Source: M55B132 sp964508895 (lineage in GTDB: Bacteria; Bacteroidota; Bacteroidia; Bacteroidales; B18-G4). From it: a DNA stretch of 64,000 bases. A program made the translations under genes and the position numbers. The notes beneath the pieces were generated by a model. The model saw only the letters and a list, made by a program, of their open reading frames with translations. It was not told the DNA's origin and ran no database searches. Location: the NCBI GenBank assembly GCA_964508895.1, contig CAZDWF010000002.1:13042-77041 (forward strand). The letters run 5' to 3'. This document shows, one piece after another, positions 55,523 to 64,000 of the stretch. Every line of letters starts with the position of its first letter. Position 1 is the first letter of the stretch.

Positions 55523-56584
55523 TTATCCTATAGGTTTTGGATAATTTGTTCCGCACATTAACCATCTGGTTCCCAACCTATAGGTGAGATGATGTTCAAT
55601 AATAGTTGTAGAGCCAGGAGACTCTTCAACGCCTTCAAACTCAACAAATTTGATATAAATATTGTTACTTGGAACTTCTTCTTCCTCACCAATCTCAATA
55701 TAGTTTTCTTCATAAAATGGCATCTCATAAATATGCTCCACACAACATACATAATCTTCCCAATCATCATGAGTTACTGGTGTAATTACAGAAGTGCCAA
55801 AGAAAATTATATAGTCCATTTCGTTATCCCCTGGATTAGGATCTTGAGTATTTAAATACTTTGATTGATTTGCTTCTTCAATCTCAAATTTAAATGTATG
55901 GGTAAAGAAATATTTACAGTTTTGATTAGTAGGAGTCTCATAAAAATAATCATTAACAGCTATTGTTAGCTGCTCAGCAGCATCAGACAATCCATTATGG
56001 TTATCACAATATCCTACACCATAACCATACCACCAATCTTCGTCATATGTATTGGGAATAACCGTATTTCCAACTGCTGAATTAATTACTAACTGAGTAC
56101 CACCAGTAGTTGTTTGAGTATCAATATCAACCAGTACTAATTTCTTTTGAGTAAATGACGTGTTTGTATAATGATCTTTTAGTAAATCATAAACTTCATC
56201 GTATAAGGTTGCCATGTTATCTTCCTTAACTTCGCCGTTTGATTCAGTTGTTATGTCTAAATAGTTTGTCTCATAATTATTATCAGATGATTTAACATAA
56301 TATACATATTGTAGGTTCATTGCAGCTTCAATATTAAATACAACATCTTCTACACTCATAGTTTCAGTATATGTTTCATTGGGATTATCCAAAATGTACT
56401 CACAGTCATCAATAAAGTCTTCGATGTGTGTGAGCATTTCTGAATCCGTCATTTTAAGATTAGCGGTGACAATGCTTTTTTTTGAATCTGGGTTCTGATC
56501 ATCTTTTTTACATGAATACACAATTAATAAAGCTGAAACTAACACCAGGGAAACAATAAATACAAGACTTGTTCTCTTTTTCAT
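55523..56584 (-). CDS. Lipoprotein of unknown function
   Basis: This 353-aa protein opens the operon. It has a lipoprotein signal with lipobox ending in Cys near residue 25 (IVYSCKKDD) and an acidic, Tyr-rich mature part. Two central Cys-containing segments (YGVGYCDNHNGL and DYVCCVEH) and a C-terminal CGTNYPKP may form disulfides. Not recognised. The promoter must lie in the 137-nt spacer upstream, where I see no clear consensus box. Confidence 0.7.
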   Translation of the reverse strand: MKKRTSLVFIVSLVLVSALLIVYSCKKDDQNPDSKKSIVTANLKMTDSEMLTHIEDFIDDCEYILDNPNETYTETMSVEDVVFNIEAAMNLQYVYYVKSSDNNYETNYLDITTESNGEVKEDNMATLYDEVYDLLKDHYTNTSFTQKKLVLVDIDTQTTTGGTQLVINSAVGNTVIPNTYDEDWWYGYGVGYCDNHNGLSDAAEQLTIAVNDYFYETPTNQNCKYFFTHTFKFEIEEANQSKYLNTQDPNPGDNEMDYIIFFGTSVITPVTHDDWEDYVCCVEHIYEMPFYEENYIEIGEEEEVPSNNIYIKFVEFEGVEESPGSTTIIEHHLTYRLGTRWLMCGTNYPKPIG

Positions 56585-56721
56585 AATTTTCTGATTTGAA
56601 TTAATAAATTAACTATTTGTTTTTTGACATAAAATAATCTAGGCAATGATTCTAATTTCGTTTAATCCTTAGTTTTCATAGATAATCTAGTATTTAAATG
56701 AAGTTGATTGGGATAGTATGT

Positions 56722-57006
56722 TCAACTATAATTTACAGGAACTAAATTCTCATCCCAGACTTCAAATGCCTCACCATCAGGCTTGTTGTTGCATTTATAG
56801 CACATAGGCAAAATATATTCTTTTCCTCCTGTACCTTCTTTGATAACATGTCCACCTAATTCAGATTTTCCTGAACATGAATTAACTTCACATTTGGTTG
56901 CTTGTTTGTCCTTCATATTTTCCCAGAAATCCAACCAGCTAATATATCCTGAAGATGGTCCCTTCTCTGATGTGTTGCTATTATTTCTAATTTTTATATA
57001 CGCCAT
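56722..57006 (-). CDS. Small HNH-like zinc protein
   Basis: This 94-aa protein carries Cys-x4-Cys (CEVNSC), GGHV and then MCYKCNNKP, the order and spacing of an HNH treble-clef, but with Gly before the catalytic His where HNH nucleases have Asp or His. A paralogue is at 61858-62136 with the same motifs. Zn binding is likely; nuclease activity is uncertain. ATG at 57006 is matched by the paralogue's start (MAYI). Confidence 0.72.
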   Translation of the reverse strand: MAYIKIRNNSNTSEKGPSSGYISWLDFWENMKDKQATKCEVNSCSGKSELGGHVIKEGTGGKEYILPMCYKCNNKPDGEAFEVWDENLVPVNYS

Positions 57007-57245
57007 AAAACATCTCCATTGCAATCAATCAACTTCGTAGAACAATGATTGTATAAATCAAATTCGTTCAATTTTGTGCAAATTATTCTATTAAAGAATA
57101 GTAAAAAAGGTAGGGTAATGGAAGTTTCTCTTTACCATAAATAGGAGGATATGGAAATTATTATTTTAGCAACTTGAGAAACAACATTAAGTTAATTAGT
57201 AAAGATGATTTTGATAATATTCTATTGGAATCACTTGATATACAA

Positions 57246-57884
57246 TCAAATAATACCTGAAATAAGACTGGCATTTCTCGCTTCCTCTATAATGCTATGT
57301 ATATTTCCTTTATTAAATTTTTTGAATATACTTCTACAGTGAAAATCCACTGTTGATTTTGAAATTCCAAGAATGCTGGCAACAGATTTTCTGTTGTAGT
57401 TTTTAGCCAGGAAATTTAATATCTGAAGTTCTCGATAAGATAGAATGGGTATTCCAGGAAATTCTGGCTTTTTAATTCCTTTCATTTGCATAATTACATC
57501 CTGACCTAGAATACGTTTACCATTATATATTTCATGTATGGCATTTGAGAGTTCAATCTTACCACAATGCTTTGCTAAAATAGCATCGGCTCCTAACCTC
57601 CAAAAATTCTCTATTGTTCCTTCATCAGTATAACCAGTGAGAATAAGTGTTTTCAGTTGCGGATGTTCTTGTTTTACTATTAGAAATAAATCTAATCCGC
57701 TCATTTCCGGCATAATGACATCTATTATTATCACATCTATTGATAATTCTGGGATATCTCTAATTGCATTAGTTGTGGTATAGGAGTATCCAATAATAGA
57801 GATTTCATCCTTTTTATCCTCAAAAATTGATCTAATCCCATCAACAAAGAGAGGATGATCATCAACTATATAAACATTAATCAT
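57246..57884 (-). CDS. NarL/LuxR-type response regulator
   Basis: This 212-aa protein has a receiver domain with Asp pair at 8-9 and phospho-acceptor Asp55 (VIIIDVIMPE) and a C-terminal LuxR helix-turn-helix (ILSYRELQILNFLAKNYNRKSVASILG). It is a paralogue of the regulator at 58028-58657 and lies 143 nt downstream of it. It probably answers to the same histidine kinase. Confidence 0.9.
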   Translation of the reverse strand: MINVYIVDDHPLFVDGIRSIFEDKKDEISIIGYSYTTTNAIRDIPELSIDVIIIDVIMPEMSGLDLFLIVKQEHPQLKTLILTGYTDEGTIENFWRLGADAILAKHCGKIELSNAIHEIYNGKRILGQDVIMQMKGIKKPEFPGIPILSYRELQILNFLAKNYNRKSVASILGISKSTVDFHCRSIFKKFNKGNIHSIIEEARNASLISGII

Positions 57885-58027
57885 AGAAAAGTCGAATAAA
57901 TGATACCAAATTAACTGAATGCTACTAGATTAAAACCACAAAATTAACTCCATTAGATATGTGGTTCAAGGGATGAAATAGGTAGTATTCACACTACTAA
58001 TTAGAACTACAAAATGTTAATGAGAGA

Positions 58028-58657
58028 TTAAGGGATAAGACGATATTCTCTGGCATCACAAAGCACTTCACTAAGTTTGTTTCGGTTAAACTTCTTAAAA
58101 ATATTTTTACAATGAAAGTTAACAGAATCCTGAGAAATGTATAATTTCTCAGCCACTTCCTTCCTTTTTAGACCAGTGGCTAACATTTTAAGAATTTCCA
58201 GTTCTCGTTTTGTTAAGTTTGGCGTTCCTTCTTCTTGAACAATTTTAGCCACTTTAAATATATCAGGCAAACCACTCCCAAGAAAACGCTGCCCTTTAAC
58301 AACTTGGTTTATAGCTGAAACTAATTCTTTTCCATCGCAATACTTTGGCATTATTGCATCTACCCCTGCCATCCATGCCTCTAATAATTTATGTGAGTCC
58401 AATTCGCCTGTTAATGCAATTACCTTTATATTCAACTGCCTGTTTTGTATTACCCTATAGCATTCTACACCATTCATTTCAGGCATTATCAAATCAAGAA
58501 GGATTACATCAACAATATCTGGATGAAGTTTTAATAATAATTCTTCACAAGAAGACGCTGTTCCCATCAATTGGATATTATCATTTTTGCCATCAAATAA
58601 TTTCTTTATCCCTTCAATAAATAAGGGGTGGTCATCAACTACGAATATATTAATCAT
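58028..58657 (-). CDS. NarL/LuxR-type response regulator coupled to the kinase
   Basis: This 209-aa regulator has Asp55 as phospho-acceptor (VILLDLIMPE) and a LuxR HTH (LTKRELEILKMLATGLKRKEVAEKLY). Start codon and kinase stop overlap as ATGATTAA, which shows translational coupling. The start at 58657 gives MINIFVVDDHP, the same form as in the second regulator. Confidence 0.92.
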   Translation of the reverse strand: MINIFVVDDHPLFIEGIKKLFDGKNDNIQLMGTASSCEELLLKLHPDIVDVILLDLIMPEMNGVECYRVIQNRQLNIKVIALTGELDSHKLLEAWMAGVDAIMPKYCDGKELVSAINQVVKGQRFLGSGLPDIFKVAKIVQEEGTPNLTKRELEILKMLATGLKRKEVAEKLYISQDSVNFHCKNIFKKFNRNKLSEVLCDAREYRLIP

Positions 58658-60521
58658 TGCTAGGGTTTGGTATTTCAATCATGAATAATGTTCCATTGTT
58701 TAGTTTTGATTCCAAATTAAACGTACCATCAAGATATTTTATTCGATTTCGTATATTTTTCATTCCAAGTCCTTCTGTAGACTTACTGGTATCCATTCCA
58801 ATTCCATCGTCTTCAACGGAAATGGATAAACTATCTTTATGATAAAGAAGTTGAATTACAATATTCATTGCTTTAGCATGCTTGGCCACATTATTGATAA
58901 GTTCGTAAAGTAAATAATAGATATTTATTTCTAGCTTCTCATCTAAACGTCTGTTTAGGTTACAAATCAATTCAATTCTAATCTTTGATGAATTCTTAAT
59001 TGATTGAATAAGATCCTCAACAGATTGTCTTAATCCGTATTCTTCAAGCCGGACAGGTAACATCCTGTGTGAAATCTCACGGATATTGTTGCTTATGTCG
59101 TCTACATTAGCTATTAGTTTAGGGAGATTCTTGTCGTTCTCAAAATAACCTTCAAGTTGGAACTTTAACGAACCCAATTGAGAACCTACCCCATCATGAA
59201 GGTCCATTGCCAGTCGTTTGCGTTCTGAATCTTGTCCTGATATTATTGCGTTGGCAACTTCCAGAGATTTACTCTTTTGTAATCCTTCCATTCTAGTTTT
59301 CCTTAATTTGGATTTTTGCTGGAAAAAGATTGAGAAGAAAAGAAATACAATAAAAAGTATCAGGGCACCCAGGAATAAGACCTGCATGCGGGATAGTTTA
59401 TTCTCCTTCAACAGAATCTCCTTTTCCTTTTCTTCGGTTTCAAAAACAACAGATAGTAATAATGATTCCTGAATTCGTTGCAGTTCTCTATATTCTCGCC
59501 TCTTCTTTATTGAATTGGTTTTATAAATTAATGCATTCTCAAAATCATCAATGACCTTGTAATAGTCGCTATAGGAGTCTAATATAGAAGCTTCGAGATC
59601 CAGATTCTCTACCTTAAGAGCGGCCTGTAAGGCAAGATCTAAAGATATTTTTGCACTATCATACTTTTCTTCATCAATTAATTGATAGGCATAATTATTA
59701 TAGAGATTTCCTAATTCTTCTATGTATCCATATTGATTCGAAATTGATATAGCTTCCAAATATTGTTCTTTACTCATTGCCAATTTTCCAATTGCCTTAT
59801 TAAGTAAGGCTTGATTGTTTTTTAAAACAACTTTTTCAAGATTCAATCCTTGATTATTTGCAATTAAAATATCCGCCAACTTATAATAATGATCTATAGA
59901 ATCTAATTCACTAACTGTACTTGCATATAGTATATAACCATTAATCATACCACCATTAAAATCAATATCTCGTGCTATCTTAATACACCTTCTAGTATAG
60001 CTTTGTGATCTATTTATATCACCTAATTCATAATAAGAAAGAGCTAAATAATAATATAAATCGGCAATTAATTCATTTTGTAGAGCTCTGTCCACCTTTT
60101 GAAGGGCATTTTGAAAATATTCTAATGCTTCTTCATGCATACCAAGTAACCGAAACATATTGCCTCCATATACCATTATCTCAACATCTCTTATCGGGTT
60201 ATGATCTATGAATTCCAATTTTTCTATTTCTATGCCAGTTTCATAAGCTTCAGTAAAGCTGCCTTTTAACATAAGGGCTTTCATTTTAACTAATAAAGCA
60301 TCAGCTAAAAGATTTTGGTCTTCAAGTTGTGATTCTGTAGAGACTACTATGTCAATATAATAAATAACAGAGTCAAGGTTGACATTTATTAATGAGTTAG
60401 CAATCTTAACCAGACTATCTGCCTTATTATAATGATTATTAGTTGTAGCAATACTGTCTAAAGGGAAATATGATAAAGAAACTAAAAAAGCTGCTAATAA
60501 TCTATGACAATTTTTAAACAT
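58650..60521 (-). CDS. TPR-containing sensor histidine kinase (NarL-type partner)
   Basis: This 623-aa protein has an N-terminal hydrophobic signal, about seven TPR-like helical repeats in the periplasm (30-350), one membrane segment (about 381-400) and a HisKA_3 domain with phospho-acceptor His442 in MDLHDGVGSQLG. The HATPase part has the N box (ELINNVAKHAK, 540-550), DDGIGMD and GLGMKNI. It senses a signal through the TPR region and phosphorylates the two regulators that follow. Confidence 0.92.
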   Translation of the reverse strand: MFKNCHRLLAAFLVSLSYFPLDSIATTNNHYNKADSLVKIANSLINVNLDSVIYYIDIVVSTESQLEDQNLLADALLVKMKALMLKGSFTEAYETGIEIEKLEFIDHNPIRDVEIMVYGGNMFRLLGMHEEALEYFQNALQKVDRALQNELIADLYYYLALSYYELGDINRSQSYTRRCIKIARDIDFNGGMINGYILYASTVSELDSIDHYYKLADILIANNQGLNLEKVVLKNNQALLNKAIGKLAMSKEQYLEAISISNQYGYIEELGNLYNNYAYQLIDEEKYDSAKISLDLALQAALKVENLDLEASILDSYSDYYKVIDDFENALIYKTNSIKKRREYRELQRIQESLLLSVVFETEEKEKEILLKENKLSRMQVLFLGALILFIVFLFFSIFFQQKSKLRKTRMEGLQKSKSLEVANAIISGQDSERKRLAMDLHDGVGSQLGSLKFQLEGYFENDKNLPKLIANVDDISNNIREISHRMLPVRLEEYGLRQSVEDLIQSIKNSSKIRIELICNLNRRLDEKLEINIYYLLYELINNVAKHAKAMNIVIQLLYHKDSLSISVEDDGIGMDTSKSTEGLGMKNIRNRIKYLDGTFNLESKLNNGTLFMIEIPNPSND

Positions 60522-60575
60522 GAGAACAGTGCATATATGTTTAATTTAAATGTCATAAAGTTAGCAAAAATGTTT

Positions 60576-60992
60576 TTACTCAATCCATGTGCTAATTTTA
60601 CAATTTTCAGATGCACTAACCACTTCAACTCCCCAATCTCTGTTATCAATGGATTGTTCAAGTATTGATTCATCAGTAACATAAAATGGACCTAATACAT
60701 ATTCTTCATCTAATGAATAAATTAGTACTGTTGCATAAGCAGACTGTTCTGGATCTGATGAAGAAACTTTAACATGAATCTTTCTTTCTTCATCACTGTT
60801 TTGGGTTTGAATTAAAAGAGGTTTTCGATGATTAATTTGAGAAAAGACACTAACCTGATTGCCCGATTCTTCAAAGGTTGTAGGTTCTGCAACTATCTCA
60901 ACGTTGTATGAAGGAATGGTAAACTGTGCAATAGTTTCATTACTGATTACAAATGTAATAAAGGCGACTAAAATAAAAAGTAGATTTTTCAT
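60576..60992 (-). CDS. Secreted protein of unknown function
   Basis: This 138-aa protein has a signal peptide (MKNLLFILVAFITFVISNET) and a beta-rich mature part with many Ser, Thr and Glu. It is 54 nt upstream of the kinase gene and in the same direction, so it may be a ligand or accessory protein of the TPR sensor. No domain is recognised. Confidence 0.65.
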   Translation of the reverse strand: MKNLLFILVAFITFVISNETIAQFTIPSYNVEIVAEPTTFEESGNQVSVFSQINHRKPLLIQTQNSDEERKIHVKVSSSDPEQSAYATVLIYSLDEEYVLGPFYVTDESILEQSIDNRDWGVEVVSASENCKISTWIE

Positions 60993-61368
60993 GGTTTTTT
61001 TGCATGAAAAGTTCTACATATGCTCTAAGCAATAAAAGGTGAATTGATTATGGGATTCTGCCTACGTTTTATGGTAGGTTTTTACTCACCAGGCAAACCT
61101 CATAATATCTTTCCACAGTTTGTAGTGATTATGTCAAGTATGTATATATCACCGACAAAAAGTTCAAAAGATTGTGGTCATTTTTCTAAATACCTTATAA
61201 CCACGATGTAAAATTATTAATGCAATCTGCTATATCTGCATCCTGTGTATTATTGTATTAAATAACTTCCATAAAACTACCTTTTTACAAAAAGTCCTGG
61301 ATATTATATTGTAGGCCTTTTCACAATTTTAGCGTAATAAGCAATATATATAACATAAACATAATAAT
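60993..61368. other. Divergent intergenic region (376 nt)
   Basis: There is no gene. It separates the secreted protein gene (minus) from the HNH gene (plus). A small hairpin CCTAC/GTAGG with T-run is at 61061-61083 and a CTTTTT-ac-AAAAAG palindrome at 61281-61294, which may be regulator sites. No clear promoter consensus. Confidence 0.55.
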
Positions 61369-61623
61369 ATGAATAACAATTGCACATATTGTGGATCAAT
61401 AAGAAATATCCAAGATGATCATGTAATAGCTAAAGTAAAAGGAGGAAAGACAACAGTTCCTGCTTGTAGGACATGCAATACAAGTAAAGGGGATAAACCA
61501 TTAATGGAATGGTTAAGATGGATAAAAGAAAATGACAAATATCGCTGGAGTAGAATTGAGACATTTAATTATGGAAGGAGAAATGATATAGCTGTTAAAG
61601 TACAGAAAATTAGGGATGAATAA
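61369..61623 (+). CDS. HNH endonuclease
   Basis: This 84-aa protein has the full HNH pattern: CTYCG, then QDDHVIAKVKGGK with the Asp-His pair, and CRTCNTSKGDKP. It is small, like free-standing HNH nucleases of mobile elements and phages, and would cut DNA with a Zn-stabilised beta-beta-alpha-metal site. Its target is unknown. Neighbours on the same strand are the HNH-like protein at 61858 and the radical SAM gene. Confidence 0.85.
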   Translation: MNNNCTYCGSIRNIQDDHVIAKVKGGKTTVPACRTCNTSKGDKPLMEWLRWIKENDKYRWSRIETFNYGRRNDIAVKVQKIRDE

Positions 61624-61857
61624 TCGGGAAGATCAATGATACAATTTGGTTATGTTATTTTATTAAGCAATTCTCTCTTGCATGACTAGCATTGAAATGA
61701 AATGAGATAGTGGCTATATTGCATGTGCTCACTTTAGCCAACGAATAACGGCTGTATGTATAAGCCTTAAAAAGATGGCAGCAATCTTTTGTATCGTGAA
61801 TAGAAGAATGTTCCTGTTAACAATAAAACGTTAAATATAAATTAAAAAAAGTGAATT

Positions 61858-62136
61858 ATGGCATACATTGAAGTAAAGAATAAGAAAAATACCTCAGACA
61901 AGGAACCACCAGCAGGATATACAAGTTGGGTAGAATTCTGGGAAAAGAAAAAGGGAATAAAAGCTGTCAATTGTGAAGTAAAATCATGTTCAGGAAAGGC
62001 TGAAGTAGGAGGACATGTAATCAAAGTAGGCGAAGGACCAAAAGAGTATATTTTACCGATGTGTTATACTTGTAATAATAAGCCTGATGATGAGGTTTTT
62101 AAAGCATGGGAAAGTGATCTGGTCTCAGTTAAGTAG
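61858..62136 (+). CDS. Small HNH-like zinc protein (paralogue)
   Basis: This 92-aa protein is similar to the one at 56722-57006 over its whole length: MAYI start, GYTSWVEFWE, CEVKSC, GGHVIK, YILPMCYTCNNKP and a C-terminal LVSV. The Cys and His residues align with the HNH fold, but the Asp of the catalytic pair is Gly. Two copies in 5 kb suggest duplication within the island. Confidence 0.75.
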   Translation: MAYIEVKNKKNTSDKEPPAGYTSWVEFWEKKKGIKAVNCEVKSCSGKAEVGGHVIKVGEGPKEYILPMCYTCNNKPDDEVFKAWESDLVSVK

Positions 62137-62312
62137 GGTAAGTATTATTATCTATGGGTAACAACAATCTACATTGACGTAAAAGGAGAAAATGTGAGAT
62201 TAATTGATTAATTAGCATCTATATATGTTAATTTTAATCAATAAGTTGCTCAATAATTTTTTTTTCTATGCTTTTTTACTGTTAGGCATAAATCCATGAA
62301 AAAATAATTAGA

Positions 62313-63254
62313 ATGAATCTTATTACTTCAGAAGTTGTAAATGATGGCTTTTCATTTGAATATTCAAGACGTTTAATCATAGCGATTAGAACTAAAGGTT
62401 GTTCCTGGGCTAAATCAAAAAATGGTGGTTGTACACATTGTACTATCCCTTTTTCGGATATTATTTCAGAGAATACACATAATATTCATTCAAATTTTGT
62501 ATCAGATATTAATAAGCTTGATTCAAGAAATATACATTCACTAAGTTTATATACACCGGGTTCTTTTTTCGATGATGAAGAAGTGCCAAGTGATATTAGG
62601 CACAAGATCCTATATTCAATTGCTAATACTTCACAAATAAGACATTTGTCTGTGGAAAGCCTTCCTCAATTTATTACTGAGGAGAAAATGCGATCAATGA
62701 AAGAATTATTGCCAAATATAGAAATAGAAATTGGTTTAGGCTTGGATTCTTCAAATGATGATATTAGACTTAATAATATAAATAAAAACTTTTCTTTTAA
62801 TGAGTATGTTCATGCTGTAGGTTTAATCAATGGGCATGGATTAAAAGCACTAACATATATTCTAGTAAAACCTATTTATTTGAGTGAAAATCAAGCAATA
62901 GAGGATGCCATTAAGAGTATTTCTGATTCATTCGATGCAGGGACTAGTATAATATCCTTAGAGCCAATGTCTGTTCAAAAAGGTACTATTGCATTTGATC
63001 TCTACCAAAGAAATGAGTATACTCCACCATGGTTTTGGAGTATTTTGGAGATATTGAGAAAGACACATGGAAAAGGGGAATTGAGAATTGGATTGTTCAA
63101 TTATCCCACTCCTATGGTTGGCCCCAAGAATTGTGATTTATGCTCAGTGAGAGTTAGAGATGCTATTAGAAAATATAATGTAACACAAGATATAGGCAAT
63201 CTAAATAAACAAGATTGTAATTGTAAAAAGGATTGGATCCTTGGAATATCATAA
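62313..63254 (+). CDS. Radical SAM protein, RaSEA-like (TIGR01210 type)
   Basis: This 313-aa protein has a cluster motif of the form C-x9-CxxC (KGCSWAKSKNGGCTHC, residues 29-44), which resembles archaeal RaSEA (archaeosine synthesis) and differs from the usual CxxxCxxC. A second Cys set near the C-terminus (CDLCSVRVRDA and DCNCKKDW) might hold another metal or the product. In archaea RaSEA modifies 7-deazaguanine on tRNA. Its bacterial relatives are uncharacterised. It is followed after 12 nt by a membrane protein gene. Confidence 0.7.
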   Translation: MNLITSEVVNDGFSFEYSRRLIIAIRTKGCSWAKSKNGGCTHCTIPFSDIISENTHNIHSNFVSDINKLDSRNIHSLSLYTPGSFFDDEEVPSDIRHKILYSIANTSQIRHLSVESLPQFITEEKMRSMKELLPNIEIEIGLGLDSSNDDIRLNNINKNFSFNEYVHAVGLINGHGLKALTYILVKPIYLSENQAIEDAIKSISDSFDAGTSIISLEPMSVQKGTIAFDLYQRNEYTPPWFWSILEILRKTHGKGELRIGLFNYPTPMVGPKNCDLCSVRVRDAIRKYNVTQDIGNLNKQDCNCKKDWILGIS

Positions 63255-63266
63255 ATATTATTAGAT

Positions 63267-63908
63267 ATGAAGAAAATCACAAAAGGGAAGATTATTAAAG
63301 CTGTATCTTTAGTATTGGGCTTTGTTGGAATTTCAATTTATCATTACTATAGATGTAAAGATTCTAAAGGGGAGGAATTCGAATTTTTTGCACAGACTTG
63401 GTTAGAAATGAGTCTCATCTTTTGTCTTATTGCAACAGCAGTATCATTTATTATGCTTTTTGAGGCAATAAATGGAAATTCGAATAAGTCACTAGGAGCT
63501 AACTTGTCAGAAAGTGAATTAAAAAGAATAAGGATTGGAATTCGTCTGGGATTTTATATTCTTCTTGGATTACTTGTCTTTATAATTATTCAAATATTGG
63601 ACGTCAATCAAATCCCCAGATTCTCTTCTACAATATTATTATACATTTCCATTGGATTAGCAATTTCAGCTTACCTAGTTGATTGGTTACTTGGAGTAGA
63701 TAAAAATATACGAACATTTAATTTTTTCATAATTATATCATTAGTTATAACATGTTTACTTTCGCATTTCTATAAAGAATTGACAGTAATAAAAGCTTCT
63801 TATATTTTGGGATTCACATCTGGCTCAACTGCCTTGCAAGTTATTCTTGCTGGTCTGTATTTTAATCCAGACACTTATACTAAAGAAAAAATCTTTAAAG
63901 AATCATAA
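63267..63908 (+). CDS. Multi-spanning membrane protein of unknown function
   Basis: This 213-aa protein has about six hydrophobic segments and a charged loop (residues 72-88). Not recognised. It lies 12 nt after the radical SAM gene and 17 nt before the next start, so all three are in one operon. Confidence 0.65.
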   Translation: MKKITKGKIIKAVSLVLGFVGISIYHYYRCKDSKGEEFEFFAQTWLEMSLIFCLIATAVSFIMLFEAINGNSNKSLGANLSESELKRIRIGIRLGFYILLGLLVFIIIQILDVNQIPRFSSTILLYISIGLAISAYLVDWLLGVDKNIRTFNFFIIISLVITCLLSHFYKELTVIKASYILGFTSGSTALQVILAGLYFNPDTYTKEKIFKES

Positions 63909-63925
63909 ATAATCTATCATACAAT

Positions 63926-64000
63926 ATGAACACGAATTTAAACTTATACATTCTTATAGCATATTTTGCTATTGTTATATTCATTGGTATTTATTCTACA
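63926..64000 (+). CDS. N-terminus of a membrane protein, possibly a Na+:solute symporter
   Basis: Only the first 25 codons are in the window. They encode MNTNLNLYILIAYFAIVIFI with a GIYST end, which looks like the first transmembrane helix of sodium:solute symporter (SSS) family proteins. The gene runs off the window edge. Confidence 0.5.
   Translation, partial: MNTNLNLYILIAYFAIVIFIGIYST

Larger units (their letters stand above)
43738..64000. mobile_element. Probable integrated genomic island (right end beyond window)
   Basis: The left edge is defined by the tRNA-Lys fragment and the adjacent recombinase gene. The cargo so far includes a toxin-like RHS operon, a two-component cluster, HNH-type small proteins and a radical SAM operon. 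The reconstituted complete tRNA-Lys gene should stand at the far right end, outside the window. The extent is inferred; no second attachment site is in view. Confidence 0.5.

Overview
The window reads as a low-GC Bacteroidota chromosome piece, most likely an uncultured Bacteroidales-type organism. Supporting signs are many type IX secretion (T9SS) sorting domains, an S46 peptidase, the two-subunit methylmalonyl-CoA mutase, LptD and OstA-like outer-membrane genes, TAnnTTTG promoter boxes with few Shine-Dalgarno sites, several TTG starts, and AT-rich intergenic spacers.

Layout. 1-3.5 kb: a 635-bp exact direct repeat (1-635 = 2617-3251) brackets a PaaK-like CoA ligase and small secreted or outer-membrane proteins; the left copy cuts genes and may be an assembly artefact. 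3.6-8.2 kb: acyltransferase, alkaline phosphatase lipoprotein, steroid-reductase-like membrane enzyme, and a GxxExxY gene framed by a 38-nt inverted repeat. 8.5-11.9 kb: gatE and gatD, the archaeal-type tRNA-dependent amidotransferase. 12.1-17.6 kb: polysaccharide deacetylase, DUF2723 membrane protein, gpmA, metallophosphatase. 17.7-24.9 kb: two tandem pairs of T9SS cargo proteins (FG-GAP and Ycf48/BNR repeats) placed back to back. 25.1-32.1 kb: mutB/mutA, S46 dipeptidyl peptidase, ridA. 32.2-41.7 kb: envelope genes (lptD, amidase, MCE protein, OstA-like protein, lipid kinase, LTA-synthase-like sulfatase). 41.9-43.7 kb: four-helix-bundle gene, sigma factor and membrane partner.

At 43.69 kb a 47-nt 3' fragment of tRNA-Lys(CTT), without its 5' half, lies beside a frameshifted tyrosine recombinase. 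The orientation says that everything to the right (over 20 kb, running off the window) is an integrated island. Its cargo is a seven-gene minus-strand operon: lipoprotein, T9SS protein, YadA-head-like adhesin, small YD/T9SS protein, a 2087-aa SpvB/RHS protein ending in a JAMM-like metal motif, and a small secreted protein that could be an immunity factor. It is followed by a TPR histidine kinase with two NarL-type regulators, three small HNH or HNH-like proteins, and a RaSEA-like radical SAM gene followed by membrane genes.

The most unusual pattern is outside genes. At least a dozen intergenic spots carry short degenerate arrays with a strict 7-nt period but a different heptamer word at each place, and about half of them touch or overlap a stop codon.
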